DNA of 64,000 bases from Flavobacterium sp. WC2421 (lineage in GTDB: Bacteria > Bacteroidota > Bacteroidia > Flavobacteriales > Flavobacteriaceae). How positions within the stretch are numbered: the stretch's first letter is position 1; each line of letters begins with the position of its first letter. Location: contig NZ_CP162004.1 of NCBI RefSeq assembly GCF_040822115.1, positions 2,914,001-2,978,000 on the forward strand, written 5' to 3'. The notes below the pieces were generated by a model. It was not told the origin of the DNA. It did no database searches and saw nothing but the letters and a program-made list of their open reading frames with translations. Position numbers and translations under genes: made by a program. Shown here one piece after another: positions 8,178 to 17,109 of this stretch.

Positions 8178-10292
8178 ATGATTACATCACAGATACTACA
8201 CGATACGCTTAAAGAAAATTTTGGTTTTGAAAAATTTAGACCCAATCAGGAAAAAATTATTAATTCAATCATTTCCGGTCAAGATACATTGGCAATTATG
8301 CCTACTGGAGGCGGAAAATCTATTTGCTTTCAATTACCCGCACTTTTGTTTACAGGAATTACAATAGTTATTTCTCCGCTAATTGCCTTGATGAAAGATC
8401 AAGTTGATAGTTTAAAAACTAACGGAATTCAAGCTTGCTACATCAATAGTAGCCAAACAGATGGAGAACAACAATTACATATCCAGAATCTTAAAGACAA
8501 CAAAGTAAAAATTGTTTATGTAGCTCCTGAGAGTTTATCGTATTTAGAAAATGCATTTAGTCAAATAACCATTAGCTTAATTGCAATTGATGAAGCACAC
8601 TGTATTTCTTCATGGGGACATGATTTTCGTCCAGCATATACCAATTTAGGATACTTAAAAAATCGCTTCCCTTCTACTCCAATCTTAGCTTTAACTGCGA
8701 CTGCAGATAAAGCTACACGTAAAGACATTAGCACACAATTAAACCTAAATAATGCCAAGTTATTCATATCCTCTTTCGATAGAAAAAACTTGAGTTTAGA
8801 AGTTCGACCAGCACTAGACAGAGTCAAACAAATTATTGAGTTCATTAGCGAAAAGCCATCTGAATCAGGAATTATTTATTGCTTAAGCCGAAAAACAACC
8901 GAGGAATTAGCCGAAAAACTTCAAAAAGTTGGTGTAAATGCTAAAGCCTATCATGCTGGTTTAGAAAACACAATTCGATCAAAAACGCAAGATGAATTCA
9001 TAAATGATGATTGCCAAGTAGTTTGCGCAACTATTGCTTTTGGTATGGGAATCGATAAGTCAAATGTCCGCTGGGTCATTCATTATAATCTACCTAAAAA
9101 TATTGAAGGGTACTACCAAGAAATTGGACGTGCAGGACGAGATGGACTACCTTCGGAAACCATTTTATTCGAAAGTTACGGCGATGTAATCCAATTACAG
9201 AAATTTGCATCTCAAGGCTTAAACGCCGAAGTGCAACTCGCAAAACTGGAAAGAATGAAGCAATACGCAGATGCTTTAAGTTGTCGAAGAAAAATATTGC
9301 TTTCCTATTTTGGGGAACTCGTAACTGAAAATTGTGGAAATTGTGATATTTGTAAAAACCCACCCGAATTTTTTGACGGAACGATTATCGCTCAAAAAGC
9401 ATTATCAGCCATTATGAGATTAAAAGAGTCAGAGCCACTTCCCGTTATAGTTGACTTTTTAAGAGGTTCAAAAAATGCTTATATTTTCGAAAAAGAGTAT
9501 CAGAATTTAAAAACGTATGCCGTCGGTAGTGATATTTCCTGGTATGACTGGAATCAATACATTATTCAGTTAATCAATCAAGGCTATTGTGAAATAGCTT
9601 TTCATCAACAAAACAAAATTAGATTAACCTCTTTGGCACGTGAGGTTTTATTTGAAGGTGATAAAGTACAATTAACTATAGTTGTAAAGGCAAATACAGA
9701 AAAAATTGCAGTCAATGAACCAAAAACAAAGTTCAGTGCTAATTCTCTTTTTGAAAAATTAAAAAAATTGCGATACGAAATTTCAAAAGACGAAAGTGTT
9801 CCTGCTTATGTGATTTTTAGTGATGCGGCTTTACGCCAAATGGAAACTTTAAGACCCATGAGCGATGAAGAACTTATTGCAATTGATGGTGTAGGTAAAG
9901 TAAAATTAGAAAAATATGGTGATGTATTTATAAAAGCTATCATTGACTTCCATAAAAACAAAGAGGTAAAAACAAAGAAAGAATCTAACACCTATAAAGA
10001 AACGCTTGCCTTGTTTCAAAGCGGGTTACCGCCTGATGAAATAGCTTTAAAAAGAAATCTAGGATTAGGAACTATTATGTCGCACGTTGCTAAATTATAC
10101 TTAGATGGTGCAAATATTGATTTATTTCAATTTGTATCTAAAGAAGAAGTAATTCTTGTAAAACAAGCCAAGACAAAACTAGAAAGCCCAGCTACCTTAA
10201 AACCATATTTTGATTTTTTTGAAGAAAAAATTGCTTACGATAAAATAAGACTCGCTTTAACAATCATCGAAAAAGAGAATCGTAATAAGTAA
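8178..10292 (+). CDS. recQ: ATP-dependent DNA helicase RecQ
   Basis: This is a 3'-5' SF2 helicase for recombination and fork repair. Domains in order: helicase core with Walker A (MPTGGGKSICFQLP) and a DEAH box (IAIDEAHCISSWGHD, which is also the RecQ aromatic-rich loop region); helicase C domain with FGMGIDKSNVRWVIHYNLP and QEIGRAGRDGLPSE; the zinc motif from CRRKILLSYFGE to CGNCDIC; a winged-helix (RQC) region; an HRDC domain near residues 530-595 (SDAALRQMETLRPMSDEEL); and a C-terminal helix-turn-helix-like segment. The 704-residue length is normal for flavobacterial RecQ. The DNA glycosylase follows after 7 bp, making a two-gene repair unit. Confidence 0.95.
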   Translation: MITSQILHDTLKENFGFEKFRPNQEKIINSIISGQDTLAIMPTGGGKSICFQLPALLFTGITIVISPLIALMKDQVDSLKTNGIQACYINSSQTDGEQQLHIQNLKDNKVKIVYVAPESLSYLENAFSQITISLIAIDEAHCISSWGHDFRPAYTNLGYLKNRFPSTPILALTATADKATRKDISTQLNLNNAKLFISSFDRKNLSLEVRPALDRVKQIIEFISEKPSESGIIYCLSRKTTEELAEKLQKVGVNAKAYHAGLENTIRSKTQDEFINDDCQVVCATIAFGMGIDKSNVRWVIHYNLPKNIEGYYQEIGRAGRDGLPSETILFESYGDVIQLQKFASQGLNAEVQLAKLERMKQYADALSCRRKILLSYFGELVTENCGNCDICKNPPEFFDGTIIAQKALSAIMRLKESEPLPVIVDFLRGSKNAYIFEKEYQNLKTYAVGSDISWYDWNQYIIQLINQGYCEIAFHQQNKIRLTSLAREVLFEGDKVQLTIVVKANTEKIAVNEPKTKFSANSLFEKLKKLRYEISKDESVPAYVIFSDAALRQMETLRPMSDEELIAIDGVGKVKLEKYGDVFIKAIIDFHKNKEVKTKKESNTYKETLALFQSGLPPDEIALKRNLGLGTIMSHVAKLYLDGANIDLFQFVSKEEVILVKQAKTKLESPATLKPYFDFFEEKIAYDKIRLALTIIEKENRNK

Positions 10293-10299
10293 AACCTGT

Positions 10300-10773
10300 A
10301 TGATAACTTCATTCTCCCCTTTTATCAATTCTGAAACTGAAATTTTAATTCTAGGAACCATGCCTGGAATTGCATCTCTTGAAAAACAAGAATATTATGC
10401 TCATCCAAGAAATCATTTTTGGAAAATAATGTACACACTTTTGGATAGTTTGCCGATTTCTGTTGTTTTCGAAGAAAAAATAAAATTATTACAGAATAAC
10501 AAAATTGGATTGTGGGATGTTCTAGAAAATTGTGAAAGAAATGGAAGTTTAGATATTAACATAAAAAATCAAAAAGAAAATGATTTTGAGACACTATTTA
10601 AAAATTACCCAACAATTACTAAAATAATCTTTAACGGTAAAGAAAGTCACAAATACTTTCTTAAAAAATTTGGACAAATAAAAGGCATCACTTATTATGT
10701 GATGCCTTCCACTAGTACTGCCAATACAATGTCTTTTGAAAAAAAGCTTGAAATCTGGTCTACTTGTTTTTAA
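10300..10773 (+). CDS. DNA-deoxyinosine (hypoxanthine) / uracil-DNA glycosylase, family 6 type
   Basis: It removes deaminated bases, chiefly hypoxanthine, from DNA as the first step of base excision repair. The 157-residue protein shows the N-terminal family-6 signature: LILGTMPGIASLE, then YYAHPRNHFWKIM. The asparagine N38 corresponds to the catalytic Asn of the characterised hypoxanthine-DNA glycosylases. The C-terminal YVMPSTSTANT matches the second superfamily motif (PSTS). It begins 7 bp after recQ and is almost certainly co-transcribed with it. It ends 3 bp from the convergent DinB-like gene with no obvious terminator between. Confidence 0.85.
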   Translation: MITSFSPFINSETEILILGTMPGIASLEKQEYYAHPRNHFWKIMYTLLDSLPISVVFEEKIKLLQNNKIGLWDVLENCERNGSLDINIKNQKENDFETLFKNYPTITKIIFNGKESHKYFLKKFGQIKGITYYVMPSTSTANTMSFEKKLEIWSTCF

Positions 10774-10776
10774 AAG

Positions 10777-11292
10777 CTATAAATATCTTTCTTGATAAAC
10801 TTTTTGATGGTGTTTTTGATGACCAATAATAATAAAAGCTATCGCACGAACTGAAATAGATGTATTAGAAGCTGTACCAGTTCTCAGCAATTGTTCCTCT
10901 GAAAAACTTTTAAACAAAGACAACGTAGCCTGTCTTACTACAGCCATTTCTGTCAACAACCCTTGAAGGTTTCTTTCATTAGCATTTGTATTATCAACGT
11001 AATGATTTTCTTCAAAACCTGGCAACGGTGTTTTATCATTTCTGGAAATTCGTAAAGCACGATAGGCAAAAATTCGTTCTGTATCAATAATATGTTGAAT
11101 AATATCTTTGATAGTCCACTTTCCTTCTGCATATCTGTAATCAAATTTATCCATTGGGATATTTTGTACAAAACGAATAAAATCATGAAGGCAAATTTCC
11201 AATTCTTCAATCATATCTACATTTCCTGCCGCCTTAATATAAGTTGCATTAAATTCCGAATATTCATTTACAAGCAATTGATCTGTTTTCAT
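10777..11292 (-). CDS. DinB/DfsB-family four-helix metalloprotein
   Basis: The 171-residue protein belongs to the DinB_2 superfamily, four-helix bundles that bind a metal through three histidines. Candidate ligands are the His in IKDIIQHIIDTERIFAYR and the two in GHQKHHQKVY near the C-terminus. Members include thiol-dependent transferases (bacillithiol or mycothiol S-transferases) and many of unknown substrate, so no reaction is assigned. It is transcribed in the same direction as ppc, whose stop lies 12 bp upstream of its ATG, so the two may share a transcript. Confidence 0.8.
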   Translation of the reverse strand: MKTDQLLVNEYSEFNATYIKAAGNVDMIEELEICLHDFIRFVQNIPMDKFDYRYAEGKWTIKDIIQHIIDTERIFAYRALRISRNDKTPLPGFEENHYVDNTNANERNLQGLLTEMAVVRQATLSLFKSFSEEQLLRTGTASNTSISVRAIAFIIIGHQKHHQKVYQERYL

Positions 11293-11303
11293 TTTTTTTT
11301 TAA

Positions 11304-13889
11304 TTAAGCGGAGTTTCTACTTGCGTTAGTATTTCCAAAAAGCGAACGTGTTACAATTTTTTCGTACACTTTAATTAGCTTTTCATCAACAACACTTTCT
11401 TTATTTAATTCATTTATTCTAAGTAGAGCATATTGTTGTATTGTTAACAATGGCAATACAATACGTTCTCTTATTTGAATAGATGCTTTACCATCAGGAT
11501 AGTTTTCCATTAACTCAGTATGACCTGCAATTTTTAGTAATAATCGTTTAGTTTCTAAAAACTCATCATAGATTATTTGCCAAAATTCACCAAACTGAGG
11601 GTCCTTTTTCATATATGCCGTTAACGGAAAGAAAGACTTAGCCAAGGACATCATACTATTTTCCAATAATGTTTTGAAAAATAATGAATTGTCATATAAA
11701 TCTTGAACCTTTTCCCATTGATCTGTATCTTCATAATGTTTTAAAGCTGTACCTACTCCGTAAAATCCAGGGACATTTTGTTTCAGCTGACTCCAAGAAC
11801 CAACAAAAGGAATTGCTCTTAAATCAGCAAAATCTAGTTGAGCAGACTTACTTCTTTTTGAAGGTCGGCTTCCAATATTTGTTTTAGCATAATATTTCAA
11901 CGTACTCATTTGCTCTAAATACGGAATGAATTTTGGGTGATTTTTAAAACTCAGGTATTTTTGATATCCTAAGTTGGCCAGATGATCCATTACCTCTTTT
12001 TCTGAACTAGATAAAATATTTTTGTTTTTACTAAATACTTGATTCGTAACACCAGCACTTAATAAGTTTTCTAAATTATGACGACATGAATCTAAAGTCC
12101 CAAAATTTGAACTAATTGTTTGTCCTTGCACTGTAATTTGAATTTCTTTATTCTCAATGTTCGGACCTAAAGACGCGTAAAACTTATGTGTTTTTCCACC
12201 ACCACGAGCAGGAGGTCCACCACGACCGTCAAAAAAGATAACGTCTACGCCATACTGTCTTGAAATAGCAGTTAGCGCTTCTTTGGCCTGATAAATACTC
12301 CAATTCGCCATTAAATACCCTCCATCTTTGGTTCCATCAGAAAAACCAAGCATTATAGTTTGCTTCATTCCTCTATCTACAAGATGTTTAGCATACATTG
12401 GATTAGTGTATAATTTTTCCATTACATTATGCGCGTCAAGTAAATCATCTACTGATTCAAACAAAGGAACAACATCTACTGTAGGAGTTTCCCAATTACT
12501 TAAACGAATCAAAGCGAATGTCTCCATTACATTAAGTGCGCTTTCATTGTTACTAATAATGTAACGATTAGCTCCAAATTCTCCGTTATTTTCTTGAATC
12601 ACTTTGATTGCTTGAATAGATTCAATAGTTGATCTTGTAATTTCGTTTTCAAAATCATTCGGATTCAAATCTCCTTTTACATTAGATAAAACATCAAATT
12701 TTTCTATTTCTGTTAAATCGTAATAATTTTCAGGAAAAACTAAAGTATCCGATTTTAAATAGAAATCAAATACATCTTTAAATACAGCATCATGAATTCT
12801 ACTGTTTTGACGGATATCTAATGTAGCAAAATGGAAACCGAACAAATTAACTTTAATAAGAAGCGCATCTAATTCATCTAAATACAAAGATTGATGTTGT
12901 TCAATAATAATAGCTTTAATCTTATTCAATTGTGCTTTAAATTCATCCAAAGTGATATAAATTTCCCCTTTAGAATAAAATACAGAACGGTAAAGCTTTT
13001 GTTCCAGTTCAGTAACTAAAACATCTACGTTAAAGAATGTTAGCTTCCTTTTTAAGTTTCTCATTTCAATGTAATAGCACTTCAAAATTGAGGTTCTTAA
13101 ACGTTCCGCTACTTTCAATGTAATATCCGTAGTTACATAAGGATTACCATCACGATCACCACCTGGCCAAAAACCAAGTTTAATTAATGGATTCTGAATT
13201 GAAGTACCTTGAAACACATTTTTTTGAAGGTAATGAACCATATCTCCTGATGTATTATAAAATACATTCTCAAGATACCAAATCAAACTTACCGCTTCAT
13301 CAAAGGGATTTGGTTTCTCATTTTTAATAAATGGAGTTTTTCCCAATTGAGCTAATAAATGTTTTATATTAAGTAATTTATTCTCACGAATAGCTTCCGT
13401 TAAATCATTAATAATACCTAAAACTGAACCTGGGTAAAACTGAGTTGGATGAGCGGTTAAAACAGTCCTTACATTGAAATTTTCAAGGAAATCTATCAGT
13501 TCTTCTTTCTTGCCCTTAGCATCTGCTTTTTCTTTAATATCTCTTAAAGACCCTCTCCCTTCCATATTATTAACAATAGGAAAAGCAGCATCTTCAACTG
13601 CATCAAATAATACAATTTGACGCTCGATATACTGGATAAAACGAAACATTAAGTCAATTTTATCGGCTTCAACTGAGCTATGTAAATATTTTTGAGAGAA
13701 AAATTCAATTATCTCTTTAGGAGTTTCTTGCTTTTTAAAACCTGTTTCACAAACTTCCGTAAATAAAGGAAGTAAAACTCCTGTATTATCAATAGAATCA
13801 AATGGTAAAGTGATAAAAACACTATTGTAAATGTTGTATTTTGAAAGAACATTTTGATTGAAACGTTCAATTTTAGGTAGTGTATACAT
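11304..13889 (-). CDS. ppc: Phosphoenolpyruvate carboxylase
   Basis: It carboxylates phosphoenolpyruvate to oxaloacetate, the anaplerotic feed of the TCA cycle. Hallmarks are VRTVLTAHPTQF with the catalytic histidine, the glycine-rich FDGRGGPPARGGGKTH loop, MLGFSDGTKDGGYL, and the C-terminal tail ending RNSA (the family normally ends NTG). The 861-residue length is within the bacterial range. The frame is open to a TTG at 13946, but that codon lies inside the terminator of the upstream regulator gene. The protein therefore starts at the ATG at 13889 (MYTLPKIERF). Confidence 0.96.
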   Translation of the reverse strand: MYTLPKIERFNQNVLSKYNIYNSVFITLPFDSIDNTGVLLPLFTEVCETGFKKQETPKEIIEFFSQKYLHSSVEADKIDLMFRFIQYIERQIVLFDAVEDAAFPIVNNMEGRGSLRDIKEKADAKGKKEELIDFLENFNVRTVLTAHPTQFYPGSVLGIINDLTEAIRENKLLNIKHLLAQLGKTPFIKNEKPNPFDEAVSLIWYLENVFYNTSGDMVHYLQKNVFQGTSIQNPLIKLGFWPGGDRDGNPYVTTDITLKVAERLRTSILKCYYIEMRNLKRKLTFFNVDVLVTELEQKLYRSVFYSKGEIYITLDEFKAQLNKIKAIIIEQHQSLYLDELDALLIKVNLFGFHFATLDIRQNSRIHDAVFKDVFDFYLKSDTLVFPENYYDLTEIEKFDVLSNVKGDLNPNDFENEITRSTIESIQAIKVIQENNGEFGANRYIISNNESALNVMETFALIRLSNWETPTVDVVPLFESVDDLLDAHNVMEKLYTNPMYAKHLVDRGMKQTIMLGFSDGTKDGGYLMANWSIYQAKEALTAISRQYGVDVIFFDGRGGPPARGGGKTHKFYASLGPNIENKEIQITVQGQTISSNFGTLDSCRHNLENLLSAGVTNQVFSKNKNILSSSEKEVMDHLANLGYQKYLSFKNHPKFIPYLEQMSTLKYYAKTNIGSRPSKRSKSAQLDFADLRAIPFVGSWSQLKQNVPGFYGVGTALKHYEDTDQWEKVQDLYDNSLFFKTLLENSMMSLAKSFFPLTAYMKKDPQFGEFWQIIYDEFLETKRLLLKIAGHTELMENYPDGKASIQIRERIVLPLLTIQQYALLRINELNKESVVDEKLIKVYEKIVTRSLFGNTNASRNSA

Positions 13890-13930
13890 AATTTTGTTAT
13901 AGTTGGTTTGGTTTAATAGAAAATAGTTAT

Positions 13931-13962
13931 AAAAAAATAACCCCAAGAACTAACTTGAGGTT
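13931..13962 (-). terminator. Terminator of the Lrp/AsnC regulator gene
   Basis: Read on the minus strand, a 9-bp stem (arms 13954-13962 and 13939-13947, one G-T pair) with a 6-nt loop is followed by a T run complementary to 13931-13937. It separates the regulator from ppc. Confidence 0.75.
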
Positions 13963-13990
13963 ATATTTAAAATATAGCATTCAAGTTTAA

Positions 13991-14470
13991 TTACATATTT
14001 TTAAAAATAGTATGCATTAAGCGTTTTTTATCATTGATACTTTCTTCAAGTGAAATCATAGTTTCGGTTCTGTAAACACCATCAATATCGTCAATCATAA
14101 AAATAACATCTTTTGCATGCTTGGTATCTTTTGCTCTAATTTTGCAAAATATATTAAATTTTCCCGTAGTCACAGAAGCTACTGTAACAAATGGAATTTC
14201 ATTGATACGTTGTAAAACAAACTTGGTCTGTGATGTATTATTAAGAAAAACACCTACATAAGCAATGAAAGAATAGCCTAATTTATCATAATCAAGTACT
14301 AATGAAGACCCCATTATAATTCCAGCGTCTTCCATCTTTTTTACCCTAACATGAACTGTTCCTGCAGAAATCAACAATTTTTTTGCAATATCTGTAAAAG
14401 GAACTCTTGTATTATCGATCAACATATCCAAAATCTGATGATCTACTTCATCTAAACGGAACTTACTCAT
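13991..14470 (-). CDS. Lrp/AsnC-family transcriptional regulator
   Basis: The 159-residue protein has the family layout: an N-terminal winged helix-turn-helix (LDEVDHQILDMLIDNTRVPF, with SAGTVHVRVKKMEDAGII as the recognition part), then an alpha/beta RAM domain (about 75-150) that oligomerises and binds an amino acid. It is monocistronic, since a terminator follows directly. Its position upstream of ppc, oriented toward it, does not by itself show control of ppc. The ligand is unknown. Confidence 0.93.
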   Translation of the reverse strand: MSKFRLDEVDHQILDMLIDNTRVPFTDIAKKLLISAGTVHVRVKKMEDAGIIMGSSLVLDYDKLGYSFIAYVGVFLNNTSQTKFVLQRINEIPFVTVASVTTGKFNIFCKIRAKDTKHAKDVIFMIDDIDGVYRTETMISLEESINDKKRLMHTIFKNM

Positions 14471-14547
14471 ATTTCTTTAATTAATATTATTACTCGCTAT
14501 AACAAAGTATAAAAATATACATAAAAACAACAAAAAGACTAAAAATA

Positions 14548-15702
14548 TTATTTTTTTATCAATCCGTTAACAAATTTCAAGCTTTTATCTAAATAAAAAT
14601 CAGCTTTTTGATTTAATTTCGGAAAATTATCTAAATCATCTTTATACGCTGCACCTTTAGCATCATACTCAAAATGACCGTAATAACCTTTCAACTCGCC
14701 AATTTCTACAATATAAGCATTAAAATAAATTTTATTTTCAATTAATTCTTCTTTGTATTGTGCAGCAAAATTCGTTATTTTTTCAATACCATCATAATTT
14801 ATTTTGACATTTTTATATATAAAATCATAAAAAACGGGTTTATTTTGAGGAATGTTCAAATAATTATTAATTCTATTGATAACTATATCGTTTTCGCAAA
14901 GTATCGTAAAACTCGAAAGTAACGCTATGAAAATGTATTTTCTAGTTTCTTCTCTATTATAATCATTGCTAAAATGCCCAGCTTCAAACAACAAAGTTGG
15001 AACTCCTAATGACTGAAACGTATCGCCAATGCAATTTATATTAAAAGAATCGTCGAATCTCCCTACTTGATTAGGTATATATTGTTGCAATACAGAATTA
15101 ATACCTGCAATAAGATTAATTGCCTTAAGTCGAGAGTCATTTATATCTCGTTCTTCATTATAGGATGGTGCTAAAAAAGATACTGTAGCTACTTTACCCG
15201 TGTCACTTACTCCAAAAATTGTACGTTGATCATGAAGATTAAAACAATAGTCTGGCTTAAAAGACATAAATGCCTCTCTAAGCACCCTACTTTCTGGTTG
15301 GGAAAGATCTTGGGAATCTCTATTTAAATCAATTGAATTAGCATTTACACGTGTATACAACTTAGCACCATCAGGATTCAGAATAGGTATGGCATAAAAA
15401 GTAAAAGTAGAAAGCAATTTTTCAGCAAGATCAGTTCTGCTATTTAATAAGTTAAGAAAATCAAATAATGCCTTTGTAGTGGTACTTTCGTTTCCATGCA
15501 TCTGAGACCATAGAAATATTTTGGTATCTCCATTTCCAATTTGGTATTTATAAATTGGTTTTTCAAGAACCGATTTTCCTATAATAGAAAGTTGGTTTTT
15601 CGAATTTAATTTATTTAATAAAGGCTCAATTGATTCTAAAGTCAGATACCTACCTTCAATAGATGCTTCTTTATTTTCAACGAATAATTGTTCTAAATCC
15701 AT
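14548..15702 (-). CDS. M14-family zinc carboxypeptidase, no signal peptide
   Basis: It is a metallopeptidase of the carboxypeptidase A clan. The zinc site is complete: HxxE in SQMHGNES (H69, E72) and H157 in CFNLHDQR. The catalytic glutamate is E240 in LLFEAGHFS, and R128 in DLNRDS fits the substrate-carboxylate arginine. The protein has 384 residues, starts without an export signal and so probably acts in the cytoplasm, perhaps on peptides or amide-linked metabolites. It is divergent from the XRE regulator gene. Its promoter region carries copies of the same palindromic sites as the regulator's own promoter, so it is a likely target of that regulator. Confidence 0.82.
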   Translation of the reverse strand: MDLEQLFVENKEASIEGRYLTLESIEPLLNKLNSKNQLSIIGKSVLEKPIYKYQIGNGDTKIFLWSQMHGNESTTTKALFDFLNLLNSRTDLAEKLLSTFTFYAIPILNPDGAKLYTRVNANSIDLNRDSQDLSQPESRVLREAFMSFKPDYCFNLHDQRTIFGVSDTGKVATVSFLAPSYNEERDINDSRLKAINLIAGINSVLQQYIPNQVGRFDDSFNINCIGDTFQSLGVPTLLFEAGHFSNDYNREETRKYIFIALLSSFTILCENDIVINRINNYLNIPQNKPVFYDFIYKNVKINYDGIEKITNFAAQYKEELIENKIYFNAYIVEIGELKGYYGHFEYDAKGAAYKDDLDNFPKLNQKADFYLDKSLKFVNGLIKK

Positions 15703-15716
15703 AGTATAATATTTAA

Positions 15717-15787
15717 TTTACAAAAGTAAACAACTTTATTTTTACAAAAGTAAACTTGTGAATTCACCTTTATTTTATAATTGTAAA
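15717..15787. promoter_or_regulatory. Operator-like palindromes, M14-proximal cluster
   Basis: There are three sites of the form TTTACnnnnGTAAA: 15717-15730 (perfect), 15741-15754 (perfect) and 15774-15787 (one mismatch, T for C). The first contains CAAAAGTA (15721-15728), which on the minus strand is the -7 box TACTTTTG for the M14 gene. Binding there would block that promoter. Confidence 0.6.
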
Positions 15788-15936
15788 CAGCTTTGTTGGT
15801 GTTTGATTCCTGATTTAATTGTCTATAATTAACATTTGTCACTTGTGTTAAATTTAAATTATACAAACTTATAATCAGTAATTTATACTAACTTATATAA
15901 TGTATTAGTTTGCTTTTAAAATACAATTTATTACTA

Positions 15937-16020
15937 TTTACATATGTAATATTGTCTTTTAGCTCTTTTTTATTTACATTTGTAATCCTACTAATTAGAA
16001 CATGAATTTACAATGGTAAA
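15937..16020. promoter_or_regulatory. Operator-like palindromes, XRE-gene-proximal cluster
   Basis: There are three further copies of the motif: 15937-15950 (TTTACATATGTAAT), 15973-15986 (TTTACATTTGTAAT) and 16007-16020 (TTTACAATGGTAAA). The middle one covers the -7 box and the last one contains the ATG of the XRE gene, so autoregulation is very likely. Spacings of 36 and 34 bp are compatible with dimers on a similar face of the helix. Confidence 0.6.
15952..15982 (+). promoter_or_regulatory. Promoter of the XRE regulator gene
   Basis: TTG (15952-15954), a 20-bp spacer and TACATTTG (15975-15982) form a full flavobacterial consensus. The -7 box is embedded in one of the palindromic sites. Confidence 0.65.
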
Positions 16021-16462
16021 CACGGAAGATTTTGTTAAACGCTTAGAAATTATACTTGATTATTATAGTATTAATGCCTCCACATTTGCAGATAAAATTG
16101 GTGTACAGAGATCTAGTCTATCCCACCTTCTCTCAGGAAGAAACAAACCAAGTCTTGATTTTATTTTGAAAATTTTAGAAGTCTATCCTGATGTAGATTT
16201 GTATTGGATTTTAAATGGAAAAGGAAGTTTTCCAAAAAATGGAGATAAAGATCTAGTAGTTGAAAATAGCGCAACTTCAGAATTAAAGCTAAATAGTCCT
16301 ACTCCAGCAACTGAATCTTCAATTCCTGAAAACTTATTTTCTCAAAATGAAAATGATAAAGAAAGTTTCCCAAATGTTGAAAGTGAAATCATTTCTGGAG
16401 ATGTGGATAAAATCGTGTTTTTTTATAAAGATGGAACTTTTAAAATTTTCAAACCCCAATAA
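16013..16462 (+). CDS. XRE-family helix-turn-helix regulator
   Basis: The 149-residue protein has a Cro/CI-type HTH at about residues 7-65 (STFADKIGVQRSSLSHLLSG is the HTH core; DLYWILNGKGSF is the typical end of this subfamily). A low-complexity Ser/Glu/Asn linker and a short conserved-looking tail (VFFYKDGTFKIFKP) follow. The start ATG sits inside a TTTACnnnnGTAAA palindrome and the promoter overlaps another, so it probably represses itself. The same motif occurs at the divergent M14 gene. There is no sign of a phage context. It resembles the small single-copy HTH regulators common in flavobacteria. Confidence 0.88.
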   Translation: MVNTEDFVKRLEIILDYYSINASTFADKIGVQRSSLSHLLSGRNKPSLDFILKILEVYPDVDLYWILNGKGSFPKNGDKDLVVENSATSELKLNSPTPATESSIPENLFSQNENDKESFPNVESEIISGDVDKIVFFYKDGTFKIFKPQ

Positions 16463-16496
16463 ATAATTTGTATTTTGAAAATTACAAAAGCATCAA

Positions 16497-17048
16497 TTAC
16501 ATTTTAAATCCATATTCTGGATTTTTCCCTTCTACTCCAATAAAGTGTGTTTTTAGAATTTCAATATCTACCTCTAAATTTCCTGTCGGCATCAATGGTA
16601 AGCCTAAATTGACTTCTTTTTTTCCAAAATCAAATGTGACTGGAATTATTGGAACATTTGCTTTTAAAGCTATATAATAAAAACCTGTTCTAAGTTCGCT
16701 TACTTTTTTACGTGTCCCTTCAGGAGCAACTGCTAATCGAAACGTTTTTCTTCTTTCAAAAATAGCAGCAATTGAATCAACTTTATTTAATCCTCCAGAT
16801 CTGTCTAAAGGTTCCCCTCCCATATATCTAAAATAATAACCAAAAGGAAAACGAAATAATTCTTTCTTACCTACCCAATTCATATCTAAACCAGTTATTC
16901 CTCTTGTGAATATCCCTAAGTAAAAATCATGTGCGCTTGTATGTGGCATTACCATCATCACACACTTTTTTATATTTGCATCTATACTGCCAACAATTCT
17001 CCAGCCCATAAGCTTGAAAAATATCCATTTATATATTTGTTTCTTCAT
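16497..17048 (-). CDS. 1-acyl-glycerol-3-phosphate acyltransferase family protein (PlsC-like)
   Basis: It should transfer an acyl chain to a lysophospholipid or similar acceptor at the inner membrane. The HX4D catalytic motif is present (H36 and D41 in MPHTSAHDF), followed by MGGEPLDRSGG, the acceptor-binding VAPEGTRKK and VPIIPVTFDF, the usual motifs I-IV. At 183 residues it is a compact member of the family, with no long N-terminal membrane segment. It is convergent with the XRE gene and divergent from the methyltransferase gene. The precise acyl acceptor is not determinable. Confidence 0.85.
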   Translation of the reverse strand: MKKQIYKWIFFKLMGWRIVGSIDANIKKCVMMVMPHTSAHDFYLGIFTRGITGLDMNWVGKKELFRFPFGYYFRYMGGEPLDRSGGLNKVDSIAAIFERRKTFRLAVAPEGTRKKVSELRTGFYYIALKANVPIIPVTFDFGKKEVNLGLPLMPTGNLEVDIEILKTHFIGVEGKNPEYGFKM

Positions 17049-17109
17049 TCCTACGTAATTTTGTGCAAAGTATATAATTTTAAACTAATTTAGATAAAAA
17101 CTGCAATTG

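Noticed and set aside
13890..13946. TTG start for a longer PEP carboxylase
   Set aside because: The extension lies within the upstream gene's terminator and adds a non-family leader; the ATG at 13889 is natural.
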